From Euptelea pleiosperma (Eukaryota; Streptophyta; Magnoliopsida; Ranunculales; Eupteleaceae): 64,000 nt of DNA. Of this stretch, positions 11,314 through 23,118 are shown one piece after another; the stretch's first letter is position 1; each line of letters opens with the position of its first letter. The position numbers were made by a program, and so were the translations under genes. The stretch is from positions 14,293,103 to 14,357,102 of the forward strand of contig CM068549.1 of assembly GCA_035048495.1 (NCBI GenBank). Direction: 5' to 3'. The notes below the pieces were generated by a model. That model had not been told where the DNA came from. It saw nothing but the letters and a program-made list of their open reading frames with translations, and searched no databases.

Positions 11314-13345
11314 TGATATTCACTTAAAAGTGCATATTTTTCATTATTATCCTTTAAGCGTTATCACACTTTCCTACGTAAAACTGCTCTATTTATCGAT
11401 TTTTTTACGTGAGAGTCTCTTCTGTTGCGTAGAACACACTTTTCTAGACGAATTAGTATATTTGCATGCATTAAACATATTTTTGAAAGTCTAGATATGA
11501 AGTCGTTCTGATTAAGTCTCATTACGCGCTTCTCGTTATTGTAGGAAACCAGATCAGATGATTCTCGAGTAGGGGGCCTACAATCAACCACGAAAATCAC
11601 GATCAAAGATAGTGGCGAAGTCAAAGAACGGCCAAGCTGGGAGAGTGGTGGACCTAGCTACAAACCACAATCTAAGAAGCCTGAAGACTAATGGGTCACG
11701 TGCAAAGATGTTGGCCAATGGGCCAAGTCAACAAGCCACAAAGGAAGATATTAAATGAATGTGGGCCAGGAAGTGAAAATGGCCAAAGCACGTGGACCAA
11801 GGTGTAGGCCAAGACACAAAAAGAACAGTGAAGAGGTAGAATGGGGCTTTGATGATTAGTTTGCAACAAAAGACACGGGTCATGTTTGATAAAAAATTTG
11901 GCGGCCAAGAAGGTGAGTAGTTAGATCAACATTGAATGGTCATGATTGACCGGTATTGAAAATACATTGGCGGATGTGTCAATAAATAAGAAGATTTTAG
12001 ACACATGGCAAGGATGATGAAGTGCATTAGAAGGCATGCTGACTAGGTGGGACCACAAAGATCAAACGGTATATGACAAAGCTGTTTGAGCTTGAGCAAG
12101 GTTGCTGAATGATGAGCCAAAGAATGGACCAAGAATAGTATGGGCCAACAAGGTTATGGGCCAGCAAGATCAAAGAGTGGACCAACAAATGGTGGGCCAA
12201 AGTGTGGATAGCAAAACACTTGTTGGAATTGCAAGGTGGGGTCCATATGCAATGGCAGCAAGCCCATAAGCAAAAGTGGCAGCCACTTGCTAAAATTGCT
12301 AGAGGTGGCAGCCACTTGAAGAGTTGCTAAAGGTGGGGCCCATGGGTGATGTGGCAAAGGAGGAGAGCCTTAATCCCATAAAGGGCATGGACATCCAGCC
12401 ATAAAGGGAAAGGGGCAAAAGAGGCAAAAAAATGGAAGAAAGAGAAGAGGAGGGAGGAGAAACCCTAATGAATATATATCACCTCTCTCCAACGTTCCAG
12501 CATCCATCCCATTCTCTCATCTTTCTCACCACCACGTTTTCTCAAGAGAGAAAACCCAAAACACCATTGCCGCCTCCTCCATCTCACCCTACAAATTTTT
12601 CTCCAAAACTCTCCCATCTCAAGCCGTCACCTCTCCTTCTCCATTCCTATTCTTACTCACTTTGCCGCTGTCCTCATCTTGCGATTCTTCTTCACCATTT
12701 TTTGAAGAGAAACCAAAAAAAAGAAAAAGAAAAAGAGGAAGATAAGAAGAAGAAGAAGAAGAAGAAGGAGGAGGGGGATACCTCCTCGCTGGATCTCCCT
12801 ATCTCTGCCATCCACTCCACGTTTTAAAACTCCATTACTGCCCCATCTTCTCGAGGTTCTAATCTCTTCCTCTCTTTCCACTCTTATCTCTCTCGGCCTT
12901 ACTCTTTTCTCTTTTGGAAAAAGAAAACAAAAAAAATAAAAGAAAAGGAAGAAGAAGAGAGAAGACGGCAGCTCCACCATTAAAGCCACCGCCCTTCTCC
13001 TTGTTCCACCGCCTTCACCATTGAAGCCGTCTCCACGTACTTCTCAAACTAGCAACACATCCTCCACCATACTGGCTTCCAGTCCACACGGTTAGCAACC
13101 ACATCCTCCCTTCACCGGAGTTGCAGGTTTGCAACTCTGGCTAAATCTCCTACCACGTTCTCACTGAATAGACTCCAGCCGCCCCTAGATTCTCCCTCTC
13201 TTCTCCACGTTCTTATCTATTCCACTTCTCCTCCACACCCCATTCAAAAAATGCTGCAACTTGCAGTCACCCACCTGCCACACCGCCTCTCTCATTCCAT
13301 TGGAGAGAAAAACAAAGAAAAAAAAGGAGAGAAGAAAACAACAAG
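11314..13345 (-). mobile_element. Solo-LTR family, copy 3 (partial, diverged)
   Basis: The first roughly 260 bp (TGATATTCACTTAAAAG onward) align with the same end of copy 1 at 532: shared phrases include TTGCATGCATTAAAC, GCGTAGAACACACTTTTC and GATTCTCGAG. After that the sequence diverges but keeps the style of the family: GGGCCAA-rich block, then pyrimidine-rich leader (12430-12800) and GAA/AAG tracts. The gcgcc before the end at 11309-11313 would be its target duplication, but the other end is not found, because a plastid insertion begins near 13350. Confidence 0.6.
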
Positions 13346-13349
13346 GAGA

Positions 13350-14770
13350 AGCCCCTTTGACATCTCTTGATCTGTAAAGAATTCCCGACGTGAAAACACA
13401 GAGACAAAGGGCTGATCTTTGAATAGGAAAAAGAATGGATCTGCAGGGTCCCAAATGAATTGGCTTATTCAAAAAAAGCCTTATTCTTTGGAAGATCTAT
13501 CTCGTGTCTGGTACTGCATGGTTCCACTCTGCAAGAACTCCGAATCATTCTCTTGAAGCTCATCCTCTTTATGATAAATGATCCGCTTGCCCCGAAATGA
13601 CCTGGCCCAATAGGGAAATCCCAATTCATTGGGCCTTTCGATACAATCAAATAGATTGCCACAAGGGCGCCATATTCTAGGAGCCCAAACTATGTGATTG
13701 AATAATTCCTCCTCTATCTGTTGCGGGTCGAGGGCTCCTTCTCCTTCCCCTTCTTCAAACTCTGATTCGTATTTTTCATATAGAAATCTCTGATCAACAA
13801 TAGAACAAGATCCATTTTGCATCATATCTAAGGGATTCCTTGGTTCGGACCGAAGAAGCAATGTCACTCGATCATTGTCAAACTAACTGCAATCTTTTTC
13901 TATCCGTGAGGATCCCACCAGAGCGCCTTCTACTTCTAATGGGCCATGAATTAGTAATAGGCCATGAACTAGATCAGAATCATTCTCAACGAATCAGAGC
14001 GCCTTCTTGACATGATTTCTTCTTCATATAGATAGATATAGGATCTATGGGGCAATTACTTAGAAGTACATTTTGTGCAACAGCCCTTCCTATCTGATTG
14101 AAAAGGATCCATGATCCTGAACCGATCTTACCTGGGATCGCAAATCCAAAGTTTGTCTATGAAGAGCGGATCTAATTGTATTAGTGTCTATAATGGATTT
14201 CTTCTGTGTAATACTAATTGATAGGGCCTCATTGGTAAGTGCTACAAGATCTCGTGCATTGGAACCCATGGTTATGGACCCGAATCCATTAGTATGGAAC
14301 ATTTTCTTTTCCAAGTGAAATCCCCTAGTATATGAAAGAGTGAAAAAGTGTTTTCGTTGTTGTGGAATAAGAAGCCTTCGTATCTTAATGTATGTATTTG
14401 ATTTATTCGGAGCTATTAGAGCGGGATCCACTTTTTGGGGAATATGAGTCGAAGCAATAACAAGAATATTTCTAGTGGAGCATCTTTCACAATCCCTGGA
14501 GAGATAGTTCACTAATAGACCAAGGGATAAGAAATTTGACTCATTCACATACAGATCATGAATGTTTGGAATCCATATTATGCAAGGAGACATTGCTTTT
14601 GCTAATTCGAATTGAAGGGTGATATCAAATCGGTCTATTTTCGGCGTCATATACATAGTTAGCAGCTCCGTATCGAGGTCATCATCGATATCGTCACTAT
14701 CATCAATATCGTCACTATCATCAATATCGATATCATCACTATCATCAATATCGATATCATCAATAAGATA
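13350..14770 (-). pseudogene. ycf2: Plastid ycf2 3' fragment in nuclear DNA (NUPT)
   Basis: On the minus strand this reads as the C-terminal part of Ycf2, a large plastid protein with an AAA-type region. The acidic Asp/Ile repeat is at about 14690-14770. Next comes 14090-14656 with phrases such as [36 protein letters not shown] and [17 protein letters not shown]. Then follow 13481-13867 with [18 protein letters not shown] and [15 protein letters not shown], and the [10 protein letters not shown] and EMSKGL regions down to about 13350. It is broken: a frameshift after RDRSSKE near 13480, and loss of about 45 codons between KKKSC (about 14010-14030) and the [11 protein letters not shown] segment (about 13965-13985). 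Surrounded by nuclear transposons, it is a transferred, non-functional copy. Confidence 0.92.
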
Positions 14771-15843
14771 ACCATTGTCTTACAATGAAAAGCAAACCTA
14801 AATAACTAAATTATAAAGCATAGAAAAGGAGAATAAACTAGAGAGAGAAAGTAGGTAGAGAGAGAAAGTGAGAAGAGAAGAGAGAAAGAAAACTCTTGAT
14901 CACTTACCCAGAGCATGATCGGCCAGATTGGCCATGGTTACATTCCTCGTAGGTTCGGAGCTTCAGCCCCAATGAGACTGTAAAGAGTTGAATGTGTCCA
15001 TGGTGGAATAGCAAGTGGAGAAGGAGGTGCTACCCATGGTGAGTTTGTGCACCCTCAAGGAGATCGGTCATGCATGAAGTTGCCGTAAAGAGATGGGGTT
15101 ATGCGCACAGCCATTGATATGGTGCTGCCACGTGGTGGTGCTTAGCCGTCACAACAAGAGAGAATGGAAGTTGCAGGCTTTGTTTGCTCACAGCCTGCAT
15201 ATGAGCATCACTATCTTGAGCTGCTGGTCGTAGTAGCATGGACAGCCAAGGGGGCAGCGAAGCCCAAAGACGTAGGGAGCTTCTGATTGGTTGGGAGATG
15301 AGGATGCAGATGCAGATCTATTTCGTTTTTGACCTCGCTGCTTGGCGGTAAAGAGAGGAGGATTATGGTTGCATATGGAGAAGGGTTCTTTCCCCCTTCT
15401 CTTCATTCATTCTTCTTCTCTTTGTGCAGCAAAGATTGGTGGCCAGCAATGGGGAAGCTTGCAGGGAGGAGCGGCAACGAAGTGGTGGTGGATGAAAGAC
15501 CGGCTCAACGGGAGTCTTCAACGTGGAAGAAGGTGGTCAACGTGCTGAGTTGCAGGTCCACCGTTGGACTCAATTGACTGCTCGTTTTGCAGTGGCGTTG
15601 CTAGCCTGCAACACCAAGAGAGGAAGACGAAGACGACGCTGGCGTTCGGTCCAAAGAGAGGGGCAGCAAAGTTCGCCGGCGTCAATGGAAGTGGTGGTGC
15701 GTCGGTGTACTAACAAAGGGGTTGTAGGATCTATTGCTGTGGGCAGAGCAGCAGCAGTGGTGTTGCTCGTGGTGCTGCGTAAAGGAGCAGCACAGGAAGG
15801 GGAGATGAAGAAGGGCGAGCAGACGATGAAGAAGAAGTGATAT
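14771..15843 (+). other. GA-rich LTR-like segment right of the plastid insertion
   Basis: Sequence begins with an AT-rich stretch and repeated AGAGAGAAAG blocks (14840-14890), then GTTGCAGG-type phrases. The order and style match the sense orientation of solo LTR copy 2 (4380-5600), not the minus orientation of copy 3 on the other side of the plastid insert. No long exact match or terminus was found. Overlapping short frames at 15329-15840 have no known domain and are treated as chance frames. Confidence 0.35.
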
Positions 15844-16150
15844 CAAACAATGTAAAACTGTGTTTTCCCGAGAAAATACAATTTTCCGGCGGGAAAATTG
15901 CCAATCAAACACGCCCTTAAGGCATATCCCAGATGTATTTTCTCGGGAAAATTTTTCTTGCAATCAAACACGGCCTTAGAGCTTTACTCTCTCAAAGAGT
16001 TACGATAGAACCAGTGTTCTATCACCTTCTGCATAACAAAACAATAAAAAATGCCCACTAAGTCCTTACAAGTTGAGAGATAGTTATATAAAATCCAAAC
16101 AAGAGTGAGATAGAAGACAAAACGTACTTTCAGATTTTCCCCCTCATTTT
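15844..16150. other. Short intergenic stretch with CAATCAAACAC inverted motifs
   Basis: Two copies of GAAAATTTTTCTTGCAATC-like or CCAATCAAACACG-type sequence and two TTTTCTCGGGAAAA blocks suggest a degenerate small DNA transposon ending near 15975. The remainder to 16150 shows no feature. Confidence 0.3.
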
Positions 16151-16570
16151 TCGTTATTGCCGTTATTTTCTATTTTCCTGTTTTTCGTCCCATGCATTAC
16201 AATCCGTTATAACCGAAAAAAAGGCAATGTCCCCAGTAACGGGCTGGGGGTGTTACCATTTTTTTCCGTTATAACGAAAATAACGCTCAGGGGAAAAAAT
16301 GGAAAATAAAGGTAAATAACGGAAAAATGGCGCCAGAATTCAAAATTTGAATTTTGAATTTCAAATTTTCAAAAAACAGAAAATAATGGAAATAACGGCC
16401 ATTTTTGTCCTCAAAATTTTCCAGAAAATAATGGTCGTTATTTTCGTTATAACGGAAAAATAACAGAAAATAATGGTCGTTATTTTGTGGGCGTTTTAAC
16501 GGTACGTAACGTAACAGGAGAGGGTCCGAATCCGTTAAAACAGCCATTATTTTTGTTATAATGGCCGTTA
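16151..16570 (-). mobile_element. Truncated hAT MITE (Kiwi-style CCGTTATAACGG family) at CACTA border
   Basis: The stretch has the characteristic CCGTTATAACG/AATAACGG repeats and the GGTCCGAATCCGTT phrase shared with the complete copies at 50338-50580 and 55855-56251. It is in opposite orientation and lacks the terminal TTTAAACCTTG. It stops exactly where the CACTA element begins, so its end was probably lost or separated when that element arrived. The family label here is only descriptive, not a database name. Confidence 0.55.
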
Positions 16571-16589
16571 ACTACAACAAACTTGGCTT

Positions 16590-16860
16590 ATAGCGACGGA
16601 TTTTTAGCGACGGCCAGGTAAAACCGTCGGTACATATTAATATAGCGACGAATATACAACCATCCGTCGGTATAGTCTTTTTGGCGCCCAAAATACACTG
16701 ATCTATAGCGACGGCCAGATGAAATCCGTCGCTAAATAATCTTATAGTGACGGCCAAAGTGTGACCCTCTCTATAAATATTATTACCGACGGTCTCGACC
16801 GTCGCTATATAATACTTATAGCGAGGGTCAGGGTGTGGCCGTCGGTATAAAGTTCAGTAT
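16590..16860. repeat. Left subterminal repeats of CACTA element
   Basis: The motif (T)AGCGACGGNC and its complement CCGTCG(C/G)TA occur many times, often as an inverted pair with a short gap (for example GACGGTCTCGACCGTC near 16788-16803). In En/Spm elements such repeats are TNPA binding sites; binding here is inferred. Confidence 0.85.
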
Positions 16861-16899
16861 AAAAAAAAAAAATTTTGGGTTTTCGCGACCCGCGCGAAA

Positions 16900-17096
16900 A
16901 CCCCTTCTCCATCCTCTAACCTGAAACCCCCTTTGGCTCTCCCACCCGAAACCCCATTTCCCATCTCCTCCACCGGAAACCCCCTTCCCCTCTCCTCCCC
17001 CGACGGCTTACACCGTTTATTCGTGTGGACGCCGTCGGTACTGTTGACGCCGTTTGTCTTCTCCGGCGTCGATCGTGCTTCGTCAAGCGGTAACAG
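16900..17096 (+). promoter_or_regulatory. Probable CACTA promoter and noncoding first exon
   Basis: After the subterminal repeats comes a C-rich, GC-richer stretch (CTCTCCTCC, CGCCGTCGG) ending in AACAG followed by GTATGTTTTG, a good splice donor at 17097. Plant CACTA transposase transcripts commonly begin with such a noncoding exon. The frame from 16933 has no recognisable product. Confidence 0.4.
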
Positions 17097-17169
17097 GTAT
17101 GTTTTGATTAGTTTTATTTTTGTTTTTCTATTATCTCCTTCCCCAACTTACCTCATGGTTATTTTTCTC

Positions 17170-18630
17170 ACTCCTTAGTGGATATATACACCAAAAATCG
17201 ACCTAATTCATAATCTCTAACCCCATTTATTTGTTAAACCCTCTTTTGAGGGTTTAGGGTAGATATTTAGGAGAAAACCCATGAAACGACTATAATCGAA
17301 CGCTTAGAAATCTCTGATCAAGCTAATTTTTGGTCTGTAAATTTATATATTGGTTCAAGTGCCTTTTGGTTTGGTTCCAACATCAAACCATCAATTTCGG
17401 TTTCAGTTTCAAGCTGTAGCTCACTCTTTTGGCGTGAGCTAGCACCATTTTTGTTATTCACCATTGCCATCTGGGCCCACGAACCGAACGGATGTTTAGC
17501 CCACCCCGTGGTAGACATTTATACCAAAAATCAGCTTATGTGATGAGTTTTAGCCGTTGGTTTTAGTACTAAAAAAATGGTTCAATTCAATGGCTATAAT
17601 CACGCCTTAAAAAGTACTAAAAAATCTAATGGCTGGAGATTACCATTCATGGTGATTTTTAGTGTGTATATCCACCAAGGAGTATGCGGGATTTACAGTC
17701 GGGCCTGTCAATGGCCGACATGCTTACATACCCAGACATGTTGCTTATTTTTTCTTTTATATTTCTGTTATATTCTGTTATTTATTTATTGATAGCACCA
17801 TTTTTCCGTTATTGTCCCATTTTGGTGTACCTATATTGAAGATGAATCAATGGCTGATTTTTGGTGAATCAATGGCTGATTTTAGTGGGTGGATACTAAC
17901 CGTAAGGATGTGTGTGGCCAATCCCTAAGCGGACCTACAAACCCAAAAATAACCCTGATTAGTGATTTCTAAGTGTTTGATTGAGTTATTTTCATAGATT
18001 GATTTTAATCATGAGATTTTGAGCATTATAAACCATTATTTGGGGTACAAGGATCCAAAGGCATGAAATCACTAATCGGGCTAATGTTTGGTTTGTAGGT
18101 CCACCTATGTTAAATCCCGTATGAGTGAATGATCACATGGACTGAGGTCCGATAGCTAGAATCACACTTTAAAAAAATGCTAAAATCTAATGGCTAGAGA
18201 TTTCTAATTAAATTGATTTTGGGTCGGGTTCCGGTGACCAACATTTTTTACCAACACCTTGGCTGCGTTTTGGTGAGGATGATCTCCTCACCATATGGAT
18301 AACCCCAACAAAAAATCAGCCCATTCTTAAATTTCTAACCCCGTCAAATCTGGTTTTCAATTTACACGGTAAAAATCGACGTTCCATAATTCTTTAACTT
18401 CTAAACCAATCTATGAATATCCGAATGAGTTGAATTTTTGTGAAGATGATCTCCTCACCATAGAGATCATCTTCACCAAAAATTAGCCATTGATTCATCT
18501 TCTATGAGGGTGCACCAAGGTGTTGGTCAAAAATGTTGGTCACCGGAACCCGACCCATTGATTTTTGGTAAAAATATCTACTAAGGATGGACAGCATGGG
18601 TATATACCTTGTTTCAAGATTCACTTTAGT
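17170..18630. mobile_element. Nested palindromic MITEs inside the CACTA leader intron
   Basis: Several inverted-repeat elements of the CCAAAAATCAG type are stacked here. One part (about 17400-17580, with AGCTAGCACCATTTTTG) matches the MITE at 47344-48080. Another (about 17880-18220 and onward after 18565) matches the palindromic family at 45821-46191, with the phrases GATTAGTGATTTCTAAG and AAATCACTAAT. They are noncoding. The coherent insertion is itemised separately at 18221-18556. Confidence 0.6.
18221..18556. mobile_element. Mutator-like MITE with perfect 9-bp duplication
   Basis: A 336-bp palindromic element with ends GGGTCGGGTTCCGG and CCGGAACCCGACCC, flanked by ATTGATTTT at 18212-18220 and 18557-18565. 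A 9-bp duplication and long terminal inverted repeats fit Mutator-like elements. It belongs to the family at 49441-49817 and 45071-45465. Confidence 0.85.
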
Positions 18631-19481
18631 TTCAATGTACTACTCAATCTTTGGAATTATTTTTTTTTTTGTTCTCAATCTTTGAGTTGTATTTGCTTTG
18701 GCTGCCTCAATTAGTGATTTCAATACTTTGCTTGCCCTTCATATTGCTACTTGAAGATCTTATGAAAGTTTTTTACCTAAGGATTCGCTTATTGGTTGAA
18801 GTATGATTTATGTATGTTGGGAATTGTTGAAATTATTTCCTTTGAATTTTGCCAATAGTAATGCTTGTACATGTGGGATGATATAAATTTGAATTGTGCA
18901 CACACACACACACACATCATACATATATATGCATTAAACCTTAGATCTCCCGTTCAAGAATCACTTTGTGACAATTATGTGGCTTATCACCTATTTGGGA
19001 TACATTAGTTGTAAACTATGATGTTTGGTTCTCATTTGAAACTAAATTCAAGTGAACAACTTTTTTGTCTTTTTGGTGATAAGGAGTAATTGTCTGCTGT
19101 TGATTCTTGAATTGTCCCTTTGGACAGTTTGGGAATGCATAATCTCTGGTACAGTCAGTAGTTAAAGTGTTTATTTCCATTTGTAGGACAGTTTCGGCGA
19201 GCATTCCTCTTGTTCTCTGGGTACATATTTAGACAATATGACATGTTTGCCCCTAGTCTAAGTCGTGTACTTGGAGAACTATGGGGAAATACTGCCGAAA
19301 TTTTCCTTCAAAGAGAAATAATCACTTGGCTATTGAGTGTACCAGAGATTATGCATTCCTGAATGGGATATGATCAACCCACCCTTTAGAGAGGAGATAG
19401 GAAGCATGATGCATCTGCATTTGAGTTGTGTGTGACAACGTGCTTAATTTCGGTTGAAGGTGGCGTCATTTTGAAGAAGAT
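18631..19481 (+). other. Noncoding leader of the CACTA transposase
   Basis: No gene is seen. The stretch holds a short CA microsatellite (18899-18917) and an inverted pair, GAATGCATAATCTCTGGTAC near 19132 and its complement near 19338, that may mark a small degenerate MITE. It lies directly upstream of the TNPD start codon. Confidence 0.4.
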
Positions 19482-22400
19482 ATGCCGATGGATAAAAGTT
19501 GGGTTGGGAAGCCAAGAAATAGCCTCGAGTATCTAAACGGAGTAGGACAATTCTTGGATTTTACATTTTCTCGTTCAGAGTACGGAGACAAGATCAAGTG
19601 TCCATGTAGAAAATATTGTCATGCGTTCCTGAAGGATCGACTAGAAGTATATTGGGACCTAGTATTGATTGGGATAATACCGGATTATACCGTCTGGTTG
19701 TACCATGGGGAGTATGATAATGAATATATGAGTGATGAGGCTGACGAGGGTGATGATATGCAAGGAATGTTACAAGATGCATATGGAATGACGAACTTTG
19801 ATCGTGAAGAGGAGAATGAATTGAATGAGACTGGATCGACTGAGCCAAATTCGGAAGCGGATAAATTTTATGAATTGTTAAAGGATGCCGAGACTGAACT
19901 GTACCCAGGTTGCACAAAATTTTCAAAATTATCTTTTATTGTACGGTTATTACACTTGAAGTGTCTTAACGGATGGAGTAACAAATCATTCGACATGTTG
20001 CTTGAGTTGTTAAAGGAGGCACTTCCTGTTGGTGAAACGTTGCCCTTCGGGATCTTGGGATGCATTATACGAAGATAGATGCATGCCTGAATGATTGCAT
20101 GCTATACTGGAAGGAGCATGAGACCGCAAATGAATGTGTCGTATGTGGTGAGTCCAGGTGGAAACCGATTACACGTCAGTCTACTGAAGATGCTTCCACT
20201 TCGTCTACAGATGATAAGAAAATACCTGCGAAGATTTTGCGTTATTTTCCGTTGAAACCGAGACTTCAGAGGTTGTTTATGTGTTCAAAAACAGCCGAAC
20301 ACATGAGATGGCATGCCGAGGGTCGTACAAAAGATGGCGTGTTGAGGCATCCAGCAGATTCCAAGGCGTGGGAAACTTTAGACGAGAAATACCCATCTTT
20401 CGCTTCTGAATAGAGGAATGTTAGAGTTGGGATAGGGAGCGATGGCTTCACTCCTTTTAGTTATACGAGTACTCCTCACAGTACATGGCCCGTAATTATT
20501 ATTCCATATAATTTGCCGCCATGGATGTGTATGAAACAAACATCTTTCATGTTGACGCTGCTTATTCCTGGCCCTAAGGCTCCTGGGAACGACATCGATG
20601 TGTACCTGCAACCATTGATCGAAGAATTGAAGGAATTATGGACAGATGGATTTCAGGCATACGATGCCTCTTTAAAACAAAATTTTTGGTGTCATGTAGA
20701 AGTCATATGGACTATTAATGACTTTCCTGCACTTGCAAACTTGTCAAGGTGGAGCACTAAGGGAAAACTTGCTTGTCCCTCATGCCATAAGGATACTTGT
20801 TCAGTCAGATTACAAGAAGGACACAAAGAATGTTACTTGGAACATCGTCGATTTCTACCAACTGATCATAAATTTCGACATAATAAGAAGTCGTTTAATG
20901 GCAGAAAAGAATTAAAAAGTGCTCCAAAACCATTGACCGGTGGGGATGTGCTCGACTAGTTACAGGACTACGAGCAGATAACATTTGGGAAGTCAGATAA
21001 GGATAAAACTAGGAGGAAGAGAAAGAGGGATGATTGCAATTTACCTAAGAATTAGAAAAAAAAGAGCATTTTCTTTGAATTGCCGTATTGGAAAGATCTC
21101 TTGTTGCGGCACAATTTGGATGTCATGCACATTGAAAAGAATGTGTGTGATAATGTGATTGGGACACTGTTAAATATGGAGGGTTCTAAAGACAACCTGA
21201 AGGCTCGTCTGGATATGAAATTAATGGGTATAAGGAATGAACTTCATCCCATTCCAGATGGGAGGAAACTTTTACTTCCCGCTGCATCTCACACGATGTC
21301 TTTGGTTGAGAAAAGGAAGTTCTGTCAAATCTTAAAAGATGTGAAGGTTCCAGATAGTTATTCATCAAATTTCTCACGATGTGTTCAAGTGAAGCAGTGC
21401 AAGATCTCGGGGCTCAAAAGTCACGATTGCCATGTTCTCATGCAACAATTTCTTCCACTTGCAATACGTGGTAACTTACCAAAGAATGTGTGTTCAGTTT
21501 TGATTGAGTTGTCCACGTTCTTCAGGCAGTTATGTTCGAAGGTGTTGAATGTGAAAGAATTGGAGCAACTTGAATCGCAGATTGTTGTAACACTTTGCAA
21601 ATTAGAAATGATCTTTCCGCCGGCATTTTTTGATATAATGGTGCACTTGCCCATTCATCTAGCTGGTGAAGCTAAGGTGGCCGGACCCGTACAATATCGA
21701 TGGATGTATCCAATTGAGAGGTACCTGCATAGGCTCAAAACATATGTTCGAAATAAAAATTATCTGGAAGGGTCAATTGCCGAAGGGTATATTTGTGAAG
21801 AATCATTGATATTTTGCTCGAGATACTTGCATGACATTGAAACGAGGTTCAACCGGCCACAACGGAATAGCGATGCTATTGATGCTGAATCACGTGGGAA
21901 GTTATCCATTTTCACAGGAATTGGTCGTGCCATAGGGAAGGCTACAACATACATGCTAAGTAACCTTGACTGGGAACAAGCTCATCTCTATGTGCTGAAC
22001 AACTGCCCCGAAGTCGCTTCATTTATTGAGTAAGACTAATCATTCCAAATCTACTTTCGGTATGTATTTCATATAAATTGGTACTTATTGACGTGTTATT
22101 TATTGTACAGGGAACACAAACTAATAATCAATACCAATAATCGACGTATGGGACCTAGGGATGTTGAACTGAAACATATCAAGGAGTTTTCTTCATGGTT
22201 TAAACAACATGTACGGTTTAGATATCATACAAACACATTTATTTTTTAAGTGTAATTATATATAGTTTAAATGTATTAACCTTATTTTTCAAACATGCCT
22301 AGGTCTCGCAGATGCGATTAAATGGCGAACAAGTACATGAATCTCTCGAAATGTTATCTTTGGGTCCTTCTTGGACAGTGAAATCTTTTAAGGGGTATAT

Positions 22401-22986
22401 TGTGAAAGGGTTTAGATTTCACACAGAAGATAGAGAGAGAAAGAGAAAAACTCAAAATAGTGGAGTTTTTATAACTGCAGAGACTAATAGCTTTGCAAGC
22501 GCGAGAGACATGAACCCAACAACAGGCAATGTCGAATACTATGGCATTTTAAATGATATCCGGGAGCTACAGTATCCTGGCGAAAATCAGATCGTGTTAT
22601 TTAAATGTCATTGGTATGATGTCCTGACTCATGGGGGATTCCGACAAGATGAGTATGGGTTCAATTGTGTGAATGTCAAACGAGCCTTAAATACCAATGA
22701 ACCATTTATTCTCTCAAATCAGGCACAACAAGTTTTTTATGTTCAAGACACCAACAATGCTGATTGGCGCGTTGTACTAAAGGCACAACCACGAGACACA
22801 TACGATATGGTGTCAACTGAGGACCTAGAAGAAGAGCCTTTCCAAATAAATGAGCCCGGGTTGTACCAACAGGAACCCGACTCCAATGATGATGTCAATT
22901 GGGTTAGGGATGATGTCGACGGAGTTGTTGTTGAAGGTTATGGAGTAGATCAAGCTTTCATCAATGATGAGGATGATCCATTGTAA
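19482..22986 (+). pseudogene. TNPD-like CACTA transposase, inactivated
   Basis: The catalytic transposase of an En/Spm-type element, which would cut and join element ends. It begins MPMDKSWVGKPR, the start of the transposase-associated domain, with CPCRKYC and YTVWLYHGE. The Transposase_21 region follows (CPNDC-like ACLNDCMLYWKEH, PWMCMKQ, GPKAPGNDIDVYLQPLI, ANLSRWSTKGKLACP, FFELPYWKDLLLRHNLDVMH). Next is a DUF4218 region (HLPIHLAGEAKVAGPVQYRW, MYPIERYLH), and, after introns 22030-22110 and 22211-22302, a DUF4216 region (SFKGYIVKGFRFHT, VFYVQDTNNADWRVV). Both introns keep frame. Damage: a frameshift with loss of a few codons near 20055, and TAG stops at 20411, 20957 and 21053. The second replaces an expected Gln, the third probably a Trp. 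Confidence 0.92.
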
Positions 22987-23118
22987 TTTTTAATATATGT
23001 TGTAATTTTCTTTTTGTAATATGTTTGATTAATGAAATTGAGTTCTTGTACATTGATTTATTCTGTCAATATTATTCGTGCATATATGGCCTAATATTAT
23101 TCGTGCAAGAATTTAGAT
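22987..23118 (+). other. Spacer between TNPD and TNPA genes
   Basis: AT-rich, 132 bp. TAATATATGTTGTAATTTTC and later TTAATGAAATTG could hold the TNPD poly(A) region; no exact AATAAA is seen. The phrase CTAATATTATTCGTGCA is partly duplicated (about 23065 and 23092). Confidence 0.4.

Noticed and set aside
13481..14656. Functional ycf2 gene or plastid contamination
   Set aside because: The fragment has a frameshift and an internal deletion, and both sides are nuclear retrotransposon sequence.
15329..15840. Arg-rich protein genes
   Set aside because: Three overlapping frames in G-rich LTR-like sequence with no domain and no splice partners.
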